Assembly (NCBI GenBank): GCA_028023455.1
Contig: JAQFVV010012405.1
Coordinates: 5,353,334-5,417,333, forward strand
Origin: Epiperipatus broadwayi
Taxonomy: Eukaryota; Onychophora; Udeonychophora; Euonychophora; Peripatidae
Direction of reading: 5' to 3'
Length of the DNA stretch: 64,000 bases
Shown: positions 36,150-47,109 of the stretch, piece by piece
Layout of the letters: every line of letters starts with the position of its first letter
Position numbering within the stretch: the stretch's first letter is position 1
Notes under the pieces: generated by a model
Told to the model about the DNA's origin: nothing
Seen by the model: the letters and a program-made list of their open reading frames with translations, nothing else
The model's database searches: none
Made by a program: the position numbers and the translations under genes

Positions 36150-36611
36150 CAGTATGGAAGGTTTTTAATAAATGTGTTTTGCCAGTTTTTTCTTGTAGAT
36201 CTGAGATTGGACACTTAATAGAAGAGCAATACAGAGACTTCAGACCACTCAAAGAAGTATGGAGAGATGCATGTTGGGAGTAACAAGAAGAGATCAAAAA
36301 CGCAATGTATGGGTAAGAGAACAAACAGGTGTTACTGACCTCATTGAAAAAATTAAACGACTGAAGTGGAATTGGGCTGGACATATTGCTAGAAGAGATG
36401 ATAGTAGATGGACAATTGAAATTTTGAACTGGATTACAAGAGATTGTAAAAGACCCAGAAAGAGACCACATGTGCGATGGATGGATGAAATAAGAAAGTG
36501 TGCAGGGGTGATATGGAGAAGAGAAGCTAAAGATAGAAAAAGACGGATTGAACTTGGAGAAACCTTCATCCTGCAGTGGATTGATAATGGTTGATGATGA
36601 TGATGATGATC
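36150..36611 (+). mobile_element. 5'-truncated RTE-like LINE with (TGA)n tail
   Basis: One frame is open from 36259 to 36594 and reads MERCMLGVTRRDQKRNVWVR, LIEKIKRLKWNWAGHIARRD, WTIEILNWITRDCKRPRKRP, HVRWMDEIRKCAG and ILQWIDNG at the C-terminus, a standard RTE-type end. One base loss near 36200 separates it from the upstream SE(x)WTLNRRAIQRLQTTQRS block. The ORF stop runs directly into a TGATGATGATGATGATGAT tail (36593-36611). It is the least decayed member of its family here. No RT domain is present. The second 118-codon frame on the minus strand is a shadow of this gene. Confidence 0.9.
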
Positions 36612-37115
36612 TGTAAAATTATATACTGCCTTAAAATTACATATTGCTTGGGAAATTGATTACATTTCAGTATAAGTTCAGATCATCCCTCTCCTATTAA
36701 TATATAAGGATACTTAATGTCCAATAATATTTAAGGGTTAGATTGACCTAATGTTAACATGGGTATACCATAATATCAACTCCAATAAGGGATTTTTTCA
36801 ATTAAATAAATGGTTGAATAGTTGGAAGGATGAAAAGATTGAAGCCTATTCATTAAAGTTTGAGGAATTGCTATTTTAATATAAACTGACCACTGGTGTG
36901 TGCGAGATTATGATCTGGTCCAACTGATGAGGGCTGGTTCTTCACGAAATATATAAATTGAGAATCGGGTATATTTTTCTCATGTGTGTGGACATGTGTA
37001 TTGGTTGCTTGAGATAGAATGGAGGATGAATCGACTGAAAAATCCTTACTTAAAATCCTTCTATTTACATATATAAGAAACATTCATTATAAGCAAAATT
37101 ACATACTGCCATAGA
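36612..37115 (+). repeat. family A repeat unit (0.5-kb subtype) with hammerhead
   Basis: A complete unit ends with the linker phrase 'attacatactgccatagaat' that also opens it. The hammerhead has CTGATGA (36924-36930) and GAAA (36946-36949) intact, a weakened helix II (GGGC..TTCAC), and a damaged cleavage position: AA precedes the helix I strand where UA is expected. Confidence 0.8.
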
Positions 37116-37129
37116 ATTTATTTCTTTAA

Positions 37130-37590
37130 AAAAAAAAAAATTTGACTTAAGCAATTAAAAAAAAAGAAGAAACCAATTAATAGATTTTTAAATGTAATTT
37201 CAAAGAATAAAGAGCTATAATGATTTCCCGATTCTCATGTTAAATTTTAATAACAATTTACTTAAATTACGTAAAATTAATATAATAATAACCTTTTGTC
37301 TCTCAGGATTAAAAAAAAGACATCAGTTTAAAACATGAAAATTCTGGCGATAAAAGATGATTGGTTTCTACCATCATCATCAGCAGCAGCAGCAACCATT
37401 CGCAAACAAATATGGCCACTCCTACTTAAAGAGAAAAAAAATTCTAAAAATGAGTTTTGCGATGACTATGCAGACCAATTTGTGAACTACAAATACATCC
37501 ACTTTAGAATAAATTGGTCCATTTTTCTGTTAATTTGATATTTTGTCAATTCTGTTTTTTAATTTCTTCTGCATAAAACTTTTCTTTCTG
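37130..37590. other. AT-rich DNA, no gene seen
   Basis: Contains a short CATCAT/AGCAGC microsatellite near 37370-37395. The 67-codon frame at 37335 is unsupported. Confidence 0.45.
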
Positions 37591-37679
37591 AAATACTTCA
37601 ATATCATGTCTAATAGTAATTCTCTCCTGCTAATTATCATATTTATCCATTGAAAAATATCAATATTCCATTTCTTTAA

Positions 37680-39230
37680 CATGTCTTTGAGATAATTCTT
37701 TTACACTGAATGCAGATTTTCCTTAATATATCTGTTAGTTTTTGGTATGTATGAATACACTACCATATCAATAATTGTTTGAATTTTTTGATGATTCTTT
37801 TTGTTGTCTATTTAAGGTTTTCTTAATAATAGCTGATGGATAACCATTTTTCATAAGAGTTTGTTTTATATAGATCTTTTCTTTTTCCAAATCACTGTTT
37901 TATGAACAAACTTATTTTACTCTGTTCCATAGTGATACTCCATGTTTTGTGTTTCTATTATGCTAGGATATATGTGCTATGTATTTTTCTGTACATAAGG
38001 GTTTTTGTAAACTATAGTTTTGCATTTGCCATAAGGAAGTCTTGTCACAAGAACATTTAAAATACCAATTTTGGTTGTTGTTCTAATTTTATTGTGAATT
38101 AAATTGAAGGGGATATGAAGTTGATGTGTTTCCAGAAAGTTTGTAGTAGTGTTCTACCATGTGGCCATACAACAAATGTATCATCAACATAGCAAAGCCA
38201 AACTTTAAATGGATATGGAGTGGTCTGTATGGCTGTAGTTTCAAATTGCTCCATATAAATATTGCTAATTAGGGGTGACAATAATAAGCCCATAGCCAAT
38301 CCTTGACTTTTTGAAAGAATTCTGTGATATATTGAAAATAGGCTTTGTTATGCAGAATGTTAATAGTTCAATTATACTATCAATGGAAAGAGTTGTTCTC
38401 CTTTGTAAGCTATTATCACCATTTTTTTTATGACAATGCTTCTTCACATGTACATTTGTGAATAAAGTTTCTATGTCAGTGCCTACTGGTATTTTCATGT
38501 TCTTGACTCATTCTACAAAATGTCTAGAATCTTTGACAAAGGACTAGGTCTTGTATGCCAAAGAACTAAGAACTTTGAGAAGACAAATTTTGGCAAGGTA
38601 AATTTCTAGAACTGTAATGTAATCCTTATGGATTTTTGGTAGGCCATAAAGATGAGAAATTTTGCTAAAATATGATGTTTGCTACTTTTTTCTAAATCAC
38701 TGAAATACCACAATGTTTTCTGTGTAATGCTTGTAACTTTGTTTCTGTACTCTATTGGATTTTTTTGCTACTTTTCTGTATTGACCTCTGTGAGGAGTTC
38801 TTGTATTTTGTTGTCATAATCAGTTTGTAACTATTACAACTGTTGCATTGCCCTTGTCAGCAGAGAGAATAATTATAGATTTATCTACTTTTGAGAGATT
38901 TCTATTGCTTTCCCTTTATCTTAGGATATATCTGACATCAATTTTAGTTGCTTCTAAACATTCCTTTTATTCTCCAGCATAATTTTGCTATTTTCTGTTA
39001 AAGGCAACTTTTGAGTGAATTCCTAGGTGGATTCCATTATAAAGAAATATTAGATGGTGTTATGGCAAAGTTTAATCCTTTTTCAAAAACAGAAATTTCA
39101 GCATCTGCCAGATGTATAGGACTGAGATTTTTTAACACAGATGAAGCTGGTACACTGCTTGGTTCTTTATGATTTTTGATATTCCCATGTGGATTTGCAA
39201 GTTTTTTTTGGCATATTATCACTATTACAA
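37680..39230 (-). pseudogene. Penelope-like element reverse transcriptase, decayed
   Basis: The RT half of a PLE polyprotein on the minus strand. In order from 39222 down: NLSPIHLADAEISVFEKGLN, then FAITPSNISL (the conserved 'LSxxxLtxxExxVLxKGLNF' block); IILSADKGNATVVIVTNDYD; KNMKIPVGTDIETLFTNVHV ('VSFDVxSLFTNVP'); MAMGLLLSPLISNIYMEQFE (for 'GSPLSP..AxIYME'); VWLCYVDDTFVVWPHG with an intact YVDD (about 38184-38195); then thumb-like LVTRLPYGKCKTIVYKNPY and YIPKTNRYIKENLHSV. Stops and frameshifts break it into short frames. The endonuclease domain that should follow is not downstream on this strand but lies inverted at 39.28-39.83 kb. Confidence 0.88.
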
Positions 39231-39279
39231 AAGAACAAAAAAAGTTAGTTCAACAAACAGCAATTTGAAAAAAAGAAAA

Positions 39280-39830
39280 TGTTTATCTATCAGTTTTTAT
39301 TCAGAAAACCTTAAATAAATAAAAATAACCATCAAAAGAAAAAAACAATTATTGGTATAATAGAGCATCCATACATATCAAAAAGGAGAAGATAAATTAA
39401 GAAAAATCTGCAATCAGTATAACATCAGAACAGCTTTCCAGAGTGATACTACCCTATGAGAAATTCTAACATCTACAAAGCCTAAATTTGAAATGCTGAA
39501 AAGCAAAAACTGCATCTATTAAAGACCATGTGAATGTGGAAGAATGTATATTGGTGAGACCCAATCATTCTATTGAAAAGTGATTGCATGAACACAAACT
39601 TATAATAATAAGAGAGAAAAAAATGTGTCTAAGATATTAAACCATGTATGTACCAATGAATATATGTTCATTTGGGGAAAAAATATTGGATAGAGAAGAT
39701 AAGGCACAAAGATGAAAATTTAAAGAAGCTGCTTACATGACAATGGCAAACAACACCATAAAACAACCTAGTGTGACTATACATGATAAATGGAAATCAC
39801 TAATCAACATTGTTCTTATGAAAAAGTAGA
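39280..39830 (+). pseudogene. Penelope-like element GIY-YIG end, inverted to the RT half
   Basis: The plus strand carries the C-terminal PLE part. First comes a second copy of the thumb-to-linker region (RKTLN.., HQKKKTIIG, YISKRR, matching the end of the minus RT segment). Then comes ILPYEK, the nuclease CECGRMYIGETQSFY (39530-39575; 'YIG') and, with shifts, LHEHKL, SKILNHVCTNEYMFIW, EAAYMTMANNT and SVTIHDKWKSLINIV. It is decayed by stops. Because the thumb region occurs at both outer and inner edges, this is best read as two PLE pieces joined head to head rather than one simple inversion. Confidence 0.85.
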
Positions 39831-39879
39831 GAAATGATAAAAAATCTCATAGATAAGTATATAAAATTTTGACTGACTT

Positions 39880-40180
39880 TTGACCTTGTCAGATCTCAGT
39901 TGATTAGGGCATTACTTTAAAATTTAATATTCAAAGATATGAGTCCAGGTTCAATCTCCATGCTAGTACTGTCATTAATCAGGCCAGCAACACCTGAAGA
40001 AGAAAGAAAAATAATATATTTTGAAATGTTAGGCATATACTAACCTGTGTGCTATTACTAACAGTTGAATGTATTTGGAGTATTTAAATAAAGTTATATT
40101 TTTATAAAGATACTCAATACTTATATTAGATGGTGGAAATAGTTCAATATATAAATACAACTAATATATCACCATCACAA
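39880..40180 (+). mobile_element. tRNA-like SINE or PLE 3' region
   Basis: A tRNA-like head follows: box A-like 'atctcagttgattagggca' (39892-39910), box B-like 'ggttcaatctcc' (39948-39959). A body follows, and a 3' part (40035-40170) recurs at 45285-45415 ('aaataaagtt', 'gatggtggaaatagttca'). Whether this is a separate SINE or the PLE tail cannot be told here. Confidence 0.45.
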
Positions 40181-40189
40181 ATCTTCAGG

Positions 40190-41100
40190 AAAATACCTTA
40201 TAGTTAGACTGCTACATATTATATCAGATTAAAATTTATTGATTACATGTCAGAAAAGAAGGAACTATTAAAAAATAGTTAAATCAATATCCAAATTATT
40301 TTTTCTTTTATAAACCACATACGTACATACAAACTTCCCACAGGATTGTGAGTGAATTTCATACAGCATATATCTAGAACCATATAGTAAATTTGTTCCT
40401 GGAAAACAGTTGATGACTACAAAGAAAGTACTTCGTAAAATAACAAGTTATTGTTTGTCGTTGTTCACCTAAAAACCTTTAATAAAAAGATTACTTTTAG
40501 AAATGAGTGAATTCATAGAGATATCAAAGTAGAATATTTAGATGTCTGTCATTAGGTAGATTAATATATATATATATATTAATTTAACTCAAGAGTAATC
40601 ATTACATGTGTTCCATAAGAATAAATGTTTATATTGTTAATTTAAAATTGTATACTTATTTATTAAAAAAATTAGCGTCTGGTAGCAATGAGAAATTAAA
40701 CTATAACAACTTTTGTACTTCATGGACTATTCATGTTATGTTTCTATATATTTCATAAATGTATAAAGGTAAAACAAGCTTTAAGTAGCTTACTGCACGG
40801 CAAATGCCCCTCGTAGAGGAATAGTAAGAGAGAAAGTAGGTTTTACTAGGTAATCAATTAATAGGTAGTAAGGATTATGAATATCATATTGTTGGCAGAA
40901 TTGACTATGGATCAGACACATGAAAGCAAAAAAACAGTCTTATTAAAAAATAAAACAGTATATGGATCAAGTTGTTAATTATAGTTATGCTTATAATGAG
41001 ACTAGATTCTATATGGATGTGTTTATGTCTAACGTTGCTTAACCTATTTTTCGACACATGTACTTCTACTAAGAACATTATTTAATTCTAATTATGTATT
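40190..41100. other. AT-rich DNA, mostly nothing seen
   Basis: About 40780-40860 ('gcttactgcacggca', 'cctcgtagaggaatag') weakly resembles the left flank of the family D foldback at 54.54-54.64 kb. Confidence 0.4.
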
Positions 41101-41107
41101 GACGCTT

Positions 41108-41554
41108 TTCTTTTAGTTTTTTTTTTTTTTTTTATTAATGAAATTTATTTATTCACTAGTTTACATAACAAGAAAATCAATTGACAGTTACATGATTGTT
41201 GTTGAGGTAAACATAGAAAGAAAAGGAAACTATGACATTACATTTATGAAATCAAACGCAAACATACGATTGTCTTTATCTATGTTTGTCGGCTCATACA
41301 GAGTAATCTGTTCCCATGTGTCTGCATACAGTTTGTGGGATGTTATTAGAAAGTCTCTGGTTTTTAGACCGCAAAGGTGTTTCTTGAAGACTGGCCATGG
41401 GTCCGCCGAGTTGTCTCGAAAAACACTGTGACACCTGGTCAGCCACTTTGCAAAGAGAATTATGAATGCCATTCGAATTATAGCAAATTCTCCAGTTCTC
41501 AGTGCCCCACTGATGTCCAGTATCTGAGAGCATCCCTTCTTTTAGTTTTTTTTT
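41108..41554 (-). mobile_element. 5'-truncated LINE insertion with 18-bp target duplication
   Basis: A minus-strand LINE 3' end whose last 80 codons (41472-41230) read MAFIILFAKWLTRCHSVFRD, WPVFKKHLCGLKTRDFLITS and KLYADTWEQITLYEP. This is the C-terminus of the family also found at 13.0-13.7 and 59.4-60.4 kb. About 100 bp of 3' UTR with AATAAA-like sequence leads to the A-tail (T-run ending about 41133). The flanking duplication TTCTTTTAG plus T9 occurs at 41108-41125 and 41537-41554. The insert is short, CpG-containing and nearly undamaged, so it is relatively recent. Confidence 0.9.
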
Positions 41555-41586
41555 ATTATATACATGTATTTATATATATATATGTC

Positions 41587-41667
41587 AAAACGTTGACCGG
41601 GAAGCGAACCCGGGACCGCTGCTTGGAAGGCAGCTATGCTAACCGCTAGGCCACCAACGCTTGACTA
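41587..41667 (-). mobile_element. tRNA-Gly(UCC)-like SINE (could score as tRNA)
   Basis: The minus strand from 41660 to 41590 forms a complete 71-nt cloverleaf: acceptor GCGTTGG / TCAACGT (two G-U pairs), anticodon arm GCTGC-CTTCCAA-GCAGC with anticodon TCC, and a perfect T arm CCGGG-TTCGCTT-CCCGG. It is very close to animal tRNA-Gly(UCC). A TTTT follows directly. The upstream 'gtcaa' and downstream 'gacata' are shared with the decayed SINE copies at 20.6 and 33.7 kb. I therefore call it a young SINE rather than a functional tRNA gene. Confidence 0.75.
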
Positions 41668-41669
41668 CG

Positions 41670-43190
41670 TGCAATCTTTTTGTAACATTTTTTCTTAAAA
41701 AATGTAACAAATATTAATATTTCCTTTATTAAATTATAGAACAATTTATCAATTGTCAATATAATCGTTGTATTCGGTATGACATCGATAAAAGTTTCTT
41801 TTAAAACTACTTGGAATGTATGTGCGGGTATATATATATTAATTTATAAAACTTATAATTTTTTTTGGTCCATTTTGTTTTTTTTTGCTTCGTTTAAGTT
41901 GAAGTACTTATAAATGATTCTATTTCATTTTTAAAATGCCGGGTCTTTTTTATTATTATTTCAAATGCAAAGTTGATCGTTTGAATCCAATATTACGAGT
42001 GAAAACAATTTTTACTTTTCCAGATGTGCGTTTTCACAAAATTCACGGATGATACAATTGAAAGAGAAGGATAAAAAAAAGTAGAGTAAAAGACATGATT
42101 CATCCAACGTTAGACAAAGATTGTAAATCAGGTAAAATTTAGAAAATAACATATGCACCATACAAATACGCGTTTTGTGTCAGTGTGTGTGTGTGTTTTT
42201 TAGCAAAAAAAAAAAAAAAAATCAGCTGTTCTTTACCGATAAAATTTATTATATACACTTCTTTTATTTTGTTTTAGTCTACTTATGCCTGATTGACTAA
42301 ATTAAACTGTTCTTCTAAGCGTGCACGCTTGATTTTCTAGGTAAGCAAGAGCTATGTGCAGCGCCAAAGAAGAATACTTCGCGCCCAGAGATCATGGCAT
42401 TAATTATAAAAAATAATTATTATAAATGAAATCTGTTTAATGCTTAAAACAGTTTTAATCTGTGATGATTTAAATAAATGCAATAATATTAACTGATTTT
42501 GATATCTACAATAAAAACGAGATATTCAACATATTAAGTAAAGAAAAAAGTTACTTAAGCGGAACATTTTAAAGTTCGTAGTAACTATAGATTTTGTTGT
42601 TTATATATAAACTTCCATTGATTTATTATTACTTTTTATATTTAACTAATAAAATGCAATAAGGAAGATTTGAAGACAAAAAAACTCCACAATTGTATAT
42701 TAACTTCAATAATAAAAGTTTGTCAATGCGAAAAATAAAATCGTTATTTAAGCTTACTACAGCTCTAGATCATCTAGTAGGATTTGTAAGTATGGGTTAT
42801 TCTTTAAATTAATAAAGATGTACATAATAAAGAAAACTTTTTTTTAAAATTATTTAAAGATTTGTAACATGTTAGACAAAATAATAAATGATTTTTTAAA
42901 GGTTTGTGACAATGGTAATCTACGTGAATTGATTAATAATGGATATTTTCATTCTTTAGTTGAATTGTTAGACGTTTTTATTCATTTATATCTTTCTAAA
43001 TACATTTAACTGTTAAAAAAAACACTGAGATTAATATAGAACACGTATTTCGATTGGCCTTCATTATTATTCTTCAGGTATTTCTGGTCTAATCAGTAAC
43101 AGATAACATGAAAGACGAACTGATTATCTTTAAATTTCTAGGCTATTCTACTATATACATTATTTAATTTAATACATTGTACAGACTTAC
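41670..43190. other. CpG-retaining AT-rich region, no gene seen
   Basis: There are about 24 CpGs in 41701-42800 by hand count, including 'cttcgcgccc' near 42378 and 'gcgtgcacgc' near 42319. There is no recognisable coding potential. It may be an unmethylated regulatory stretch. Confidence 0.4.
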
Positions 43191-43204
43191 ACACACTTGC
43201 ATAT

Positions 43205-43375
43205 ATATAACACAATATATATGGGATTCAACTCAGACTTTCACACAACCCTCAACTCTCCATGCCATCTCATATTGCTGACCCACCTGCTCACACACAT
43301 GTTGAAAAGACAATGGAGAGTTGAGGGTCGTGTGAAAGTCTGAGTTCGAATCCCTTATATTTTATATACATTATT
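43205..43375. repeat. family A terminal palindrome
   Basis: Two family A ends face each other: 'aactcagactttcacacaac', then 'cctcaactctcca', against 'tggagagttgagg', then 'gtgtgaaagtctgagtt'. The arms are about 45 bp. No hammerhead is included. Confidence 0.85.
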
Positions 43376-43427
43376 ATAATATTTTTAAAATACAAGCATA
43401 ATTCACATACTTCGCGTTTAAATGTAA

Positions 43428-43605
43428 TAACCGGGGATTTAAACACAGACTTTCAAGCTCCTTTCGCCATCCACTCTATCTCATACAACCGATACATGAT
43501 CATTTATCTTTTTAGCATGTATGTGGTTACGTGTATGCATTGTATAAAATAGAGTGAATGTCTGAAGGGAGTTTGAAAGCTTGTGTTCAAATACCCCATA
43601 TTACT
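43428..43605. repeat. short family A foldback
   Basis: The left 'gggatttaaacacagacttt' and right 'gtgttcaaataccccata' ends are inverted family A termini with about 60-bp diverged arms. The internal hammerhead part is missing. Confidence 0.75.
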
Positions 43606-43619
43606 ATTCTTATATATAT

Positions 43620-44410
43620 ATATATATACTACAGAGATCGGTGGCAATTTTTTTTTTTTAAAAAGTATTTTATTATGAATGTGAGCAATGTTTTCATAGA
43701 AATGCAAACTCTTTTATAGATAGAAATGTTCTTAAAGGAATTTTAATAAAAAATGCTATATCAATTGCTTTCCTTGACAAGATTTAGGATGCAGATAGTC
43801 ATCTAACATTTAGGCAAAGGATTAAAATCTTCACAAAATAAAAATTCGATGTAAAAAATGTTAAAAACCAGTGTCGTGAGACTAAAAGATTAAAAGGAAA
43901 GACAAAACAGCTTTTAAACAGACTACTGCCGAGTAAAGAGCTCTTCAAAAGTCCAACATAGAAAAAATTGGAAAAAATGGCAGCACTCACGAAGTTTTAC
44001 AATTAGAAGGTGATAAGGGATTGAGTAATAAAAATACACAAATACCTATTTACCAACCAGTATTTGTTTGTTCATTGAATTAGATAAGCTATGGTTATCT
44101 AATAAAAAAAATTTCAAATCTGTTAAAAAAAAAACACGTTTATTATATTTGGTTCAAGTCATAGGATATATTTATGATATATGAGATTTGTTAGTTAATC
44201 ATGCAAAACTCAATCGGTTTATGCTTTTTTTATTTCCCACTTTTTCCCTAGAGTTAGAAAAGCCATATTTAATTAGCTGCGTCAGTTATTAATATAATGA
44301 AAACAATTTTCTTATTGTAAAAAGTTTTACATCTGAGGTATTTCTTAAAAAATGGTACTTGAATATTTGTATTTTTTTATAAAATATTAAATTTATTTTA
44401 ATATTTAAAT
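43620..44410. other. AT-rich DNA, no gene seen
   Basis: No recognisable feature. Confidence 0.5.
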
Positions 44411-44414
44411 ACAA

Positions 44415-44965
44415 GTATAGTATATATATATACTTAAACTAGATGTGATTATAGAGAATTTGAACCCAAACTTTCAAGCTCCTTATTAGTTATCCACCAC
44501 ATCTTACATAATCAATACACATGACCTCATACATGTGAAAAAGATAAATGGTCTCAAGTATATGTATTTCATGCTGAAACAACTGTCAACACTTGGTTTG
44601 AATCATCATCTCTCACACATATATATAAAAAATGCCCAATTATATTAAAATGTTCAAACTTTAATAGACAGGCTTCAGTATTCTTTGTTTTCCAACTCTT
44701 CAGCCATTCTTATCAGTGAAAATATGATACTAGCATGTTCAAAGCTCTTGTTTGCCAATTTTATTGTCATACCCATATTAACCATAAGTGACTCTGACCC
44801 CTCATATTTAGAACTTTAAGACTAATTAAATACACAGAAGAGGGATGGGCAGAATACAGGCTGAATCTGTGTAAATACAAGTATGATATATATACTTAAG
44901 CTAGATATAATTAGAGGGGATTTGAACTAGACTTTCAAGCTCCCTTCAACCATCAACTCCATTTT
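44415..44965 (-). repeat. family A head-to-tail array (1.2 units)
   Basis: A full minus-strand unit (44415-44890) is followed directly by the beginning of another (44888-44965, 'ggggatttgaactagacttt'). This shows that units sit in tandem. The hammerhead in the full unit is strongly decayed. Confidence 0.8.
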
Positions 44966-44989
44966 ATAATATCCTATAGAACTCTGGGT

Positions 44990-45430
44990 AGTTTGGTATA
45001 TTGGTAGAATGACAGTTTCTAATATCCATGATTTATACACTAGTTCTAACACTTTTGGTGTTCCAATTTATTATGAACTCTTCAATAGTAAACCATTTAA
45101 CTATTTTGTACATATAAATAATTGTGAGTTAGTGAAGACTGGACTTAAAATAAGGAGTAGGATATAGATAAACATTTATTATATAACCAAACTTAGTGTA
45201 TTTGTCTGAAGGTTTGTGATGTTGGTATACTATTAGATGTGATATGTTGGACTATTTCCACCATCTATGAGTGTAATTACTAACCTATGTTGTTTAACTT
45301 TGTGTTATTACTAACAAGTTGTTTGTATTTGAAAAGTTTAAATAAAGTTTAAAATTTTCTGTACGTTCAATATTCACTTATAGATGATGGAAATAGTCCA
45401 ATATATCATATCAAACTTAGTGTCTGTGAT
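44990..45430. repeat. inverted repeat related to the 40.1-kb tail
   Basis: 45226-45265 ('gttggactatttccaccatc') and 45378-45412 ('gatggaaatagtccaa') are inverted copies. The stretch between and including the right one (45285-45415) matches 40035-40170 on the same strand. The left part (45000-45060) is unexplained. Confidence 0.65.
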
Positions 45431-45767
45431 AAAAATATTGTTTTAGTAACAATTGCAAAATAATACATCACAAAGATAAACATATAATATCTGGTCAAAT
45501 AGTTACAAATAATATTTTTTATTTAAACTGCATTTAGTACACACATTTTTTAATAATAATATCTATATCTGGATAGCAGTAGAGTGTAATTCAAACTCTT
45601 AAGATTTCTAGATCAATTTTTCTTTGAGTAGAATGAAAAAAATCTTTGTTTGATCCATTGAATAAAATTATTACACTCAATATGTCATGTGAGTGTTCAA
45701 TCATCATATGAAATTACAAGCCATTGACCATACAATTATTTTAATAAATTCTTTTTTAAAAAAACAA

Positions 45768-46170
45768 AGGATTTACACCCTAAGCACATGTGCTGCAATG
45801 TTGTTATAATAGCATACTCTCAAACCAAAGCACAAGATATAGGCCAATCTAAAGTAGCTTAGTTTAAGAGCATGAAGATGTTTCTTTTTTTCATTTTATT
45901 TTTTAAATTTCTTTCTATATATTAACATTCGCAAAATTTTTCAATTTACTACATGTTAATATTATAAACTATTAGAAACTATATAATATTCAATTTTATT
46001 TACTAGCGCCGAAATCATTTTAGATTTGTCTATATAACTAAATTTAGATATGAAAAAAGATGGCAGCTTGTTTTATGCTTTGGTTTGAGAGTATCCTTAA
46101 TATTCAACAAGACATCACTGAACTATTGTAACAATGTTATGATACATATTTTTAGAGTGTAAATCTCTTC
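45768..46170. mobile_element. MITE-like element I with interrupted inverted ends
   Basis: The left end 'ggatttacaccct', then 'aatgttgttataatag' and 'atactctcaaaccaaagca', pairs with the right end 'tgctttggtttgagagtat', 'ctattgtaacaatgtt' and 'agtgtaaatc'. An insertion of about 25 bp interrupts one arm. No transposase. Confidence 0.7.
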
Positions 46171-46174
46171 TGTT

Positions 46175-46960
46175 TAAGTTATATGTGATTCCTTTACTAG
46201 TAAATAAAATTGAATATTTAATAAATTCTAAAAAAAAATGTTTGTTTCATGTGATACGATATTGCACTTTGCAAACTTTATCAAAGTTCATAGCAAATAT
46301 ATTGGTATATATAAAAATGAAAAGTTATAATTTGATCAATTATATTGTATCAAAATCCACAGAACGTCTAATTATAGAAGCATTATACAAACGTGCATAA
46401 TTTCTTGATAATCCATAATATTTGCTACATTTTTTGCATAAATTATAATTAAACAATTTATTTGGTACACAAATATTACAAATAAATAAATTTTTGAAAT
46501 TATTTCCAACATTTCTCTTTGTCACTAATATTATGAAAATTCACCAATATTTAAGAAAAGTTACAGTAACCTTCAAACAGCTTACTGTGCAGCAATGATT
46601 TCATGAAAACACCCCCCTTTCCCAATAACAGAGCAATAAAAAGATAAGATATTTATGCGCCAGAGAAGACGTTTATGCATCAGGCTTTTTCTAGTGACCC
46701 ATTGAGAGTTTAAGAAGATTTTAATTTTTGTTTTAATCTCTAGTTAAGACTAACTGGTTGGGTTAGTTATGACTATCAGGAATAAAAAAATACTTAATCC
46801 TGACGAATCTAAAAAAATATTTAAGTTTAAACTAGCTAGTATTCAAATACAGATTATGGATAAGACATGTAGACAGTTTCAATTCCCAGAATATGAGCAA
46901 TATTTGGGCATTGATAGCTATATTCATTTTCATAAAAAAATTTTAAAAAATCTTTAATTT
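46175..46960. other. AT-rich DNA, no supported gene
   Basis: Three short frames (46185-46400 +, 46340-46525 -, 46769-46957 +) occur. The minus one contains CNIC...CKKC, but it is isolated and overlaps another frame, so I do not call it. Confidence 0.4.
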
Positions 46961-46966
46961 GTGTTT

Positions 46967-47101
46967 ATAAAATAAAATCTGGTTGTCAAGCATTGGTGGT
47001 CGAGAGGTCAGCGACAGCTGTTTTACAAGCAGTTGTCCTGGGTTAGTGGGTTCACTTCCCGGCTGATACTATGATACATGAAAATAAAATAAAATCTGGT
47101 T
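46967..47101 (+). mobile_element. tRNA-related SINE with 18-bp target duplication
   Basis: The SINE body 46985-47083 starts 'gtcaagcattggtggtcgag' and contains the box-B-like 'gggttcacttcccgg'. It ends 'gatacatg' plus A-rich tail. It is flanked by exact duplications 'ataaaataaaatctggtt' at 46967-46984 and 47084-47101. This proves the element is mobilised as a discrete unit of only about 100 bp and fixes its 5' end at 'gtcaagc'. Confidence 0.95.
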
Positions 47102-47109
47102 CATAAATT

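Noticed and set aside
36115-36471. 118-codon minus frame and 91-codon minus frame (36294-36569)
   Set aside because: Antisense shadows of the RTE-like C-terminus on the plus strand.
41590-41660. Functional tRNA-Gly gene
   Set aside because: The cloverleaf is good, but the flanks are shared with decayed SINE copies and two acceptor pairs are G-U, so a SINE is the simpler call.
46340-46525. Minus frame with CNIC...CKKC
   Set aside because: Isolated 61 codons overlapping another frame, no domain context; cysteine pairs alone are weak evidence in short random frames.
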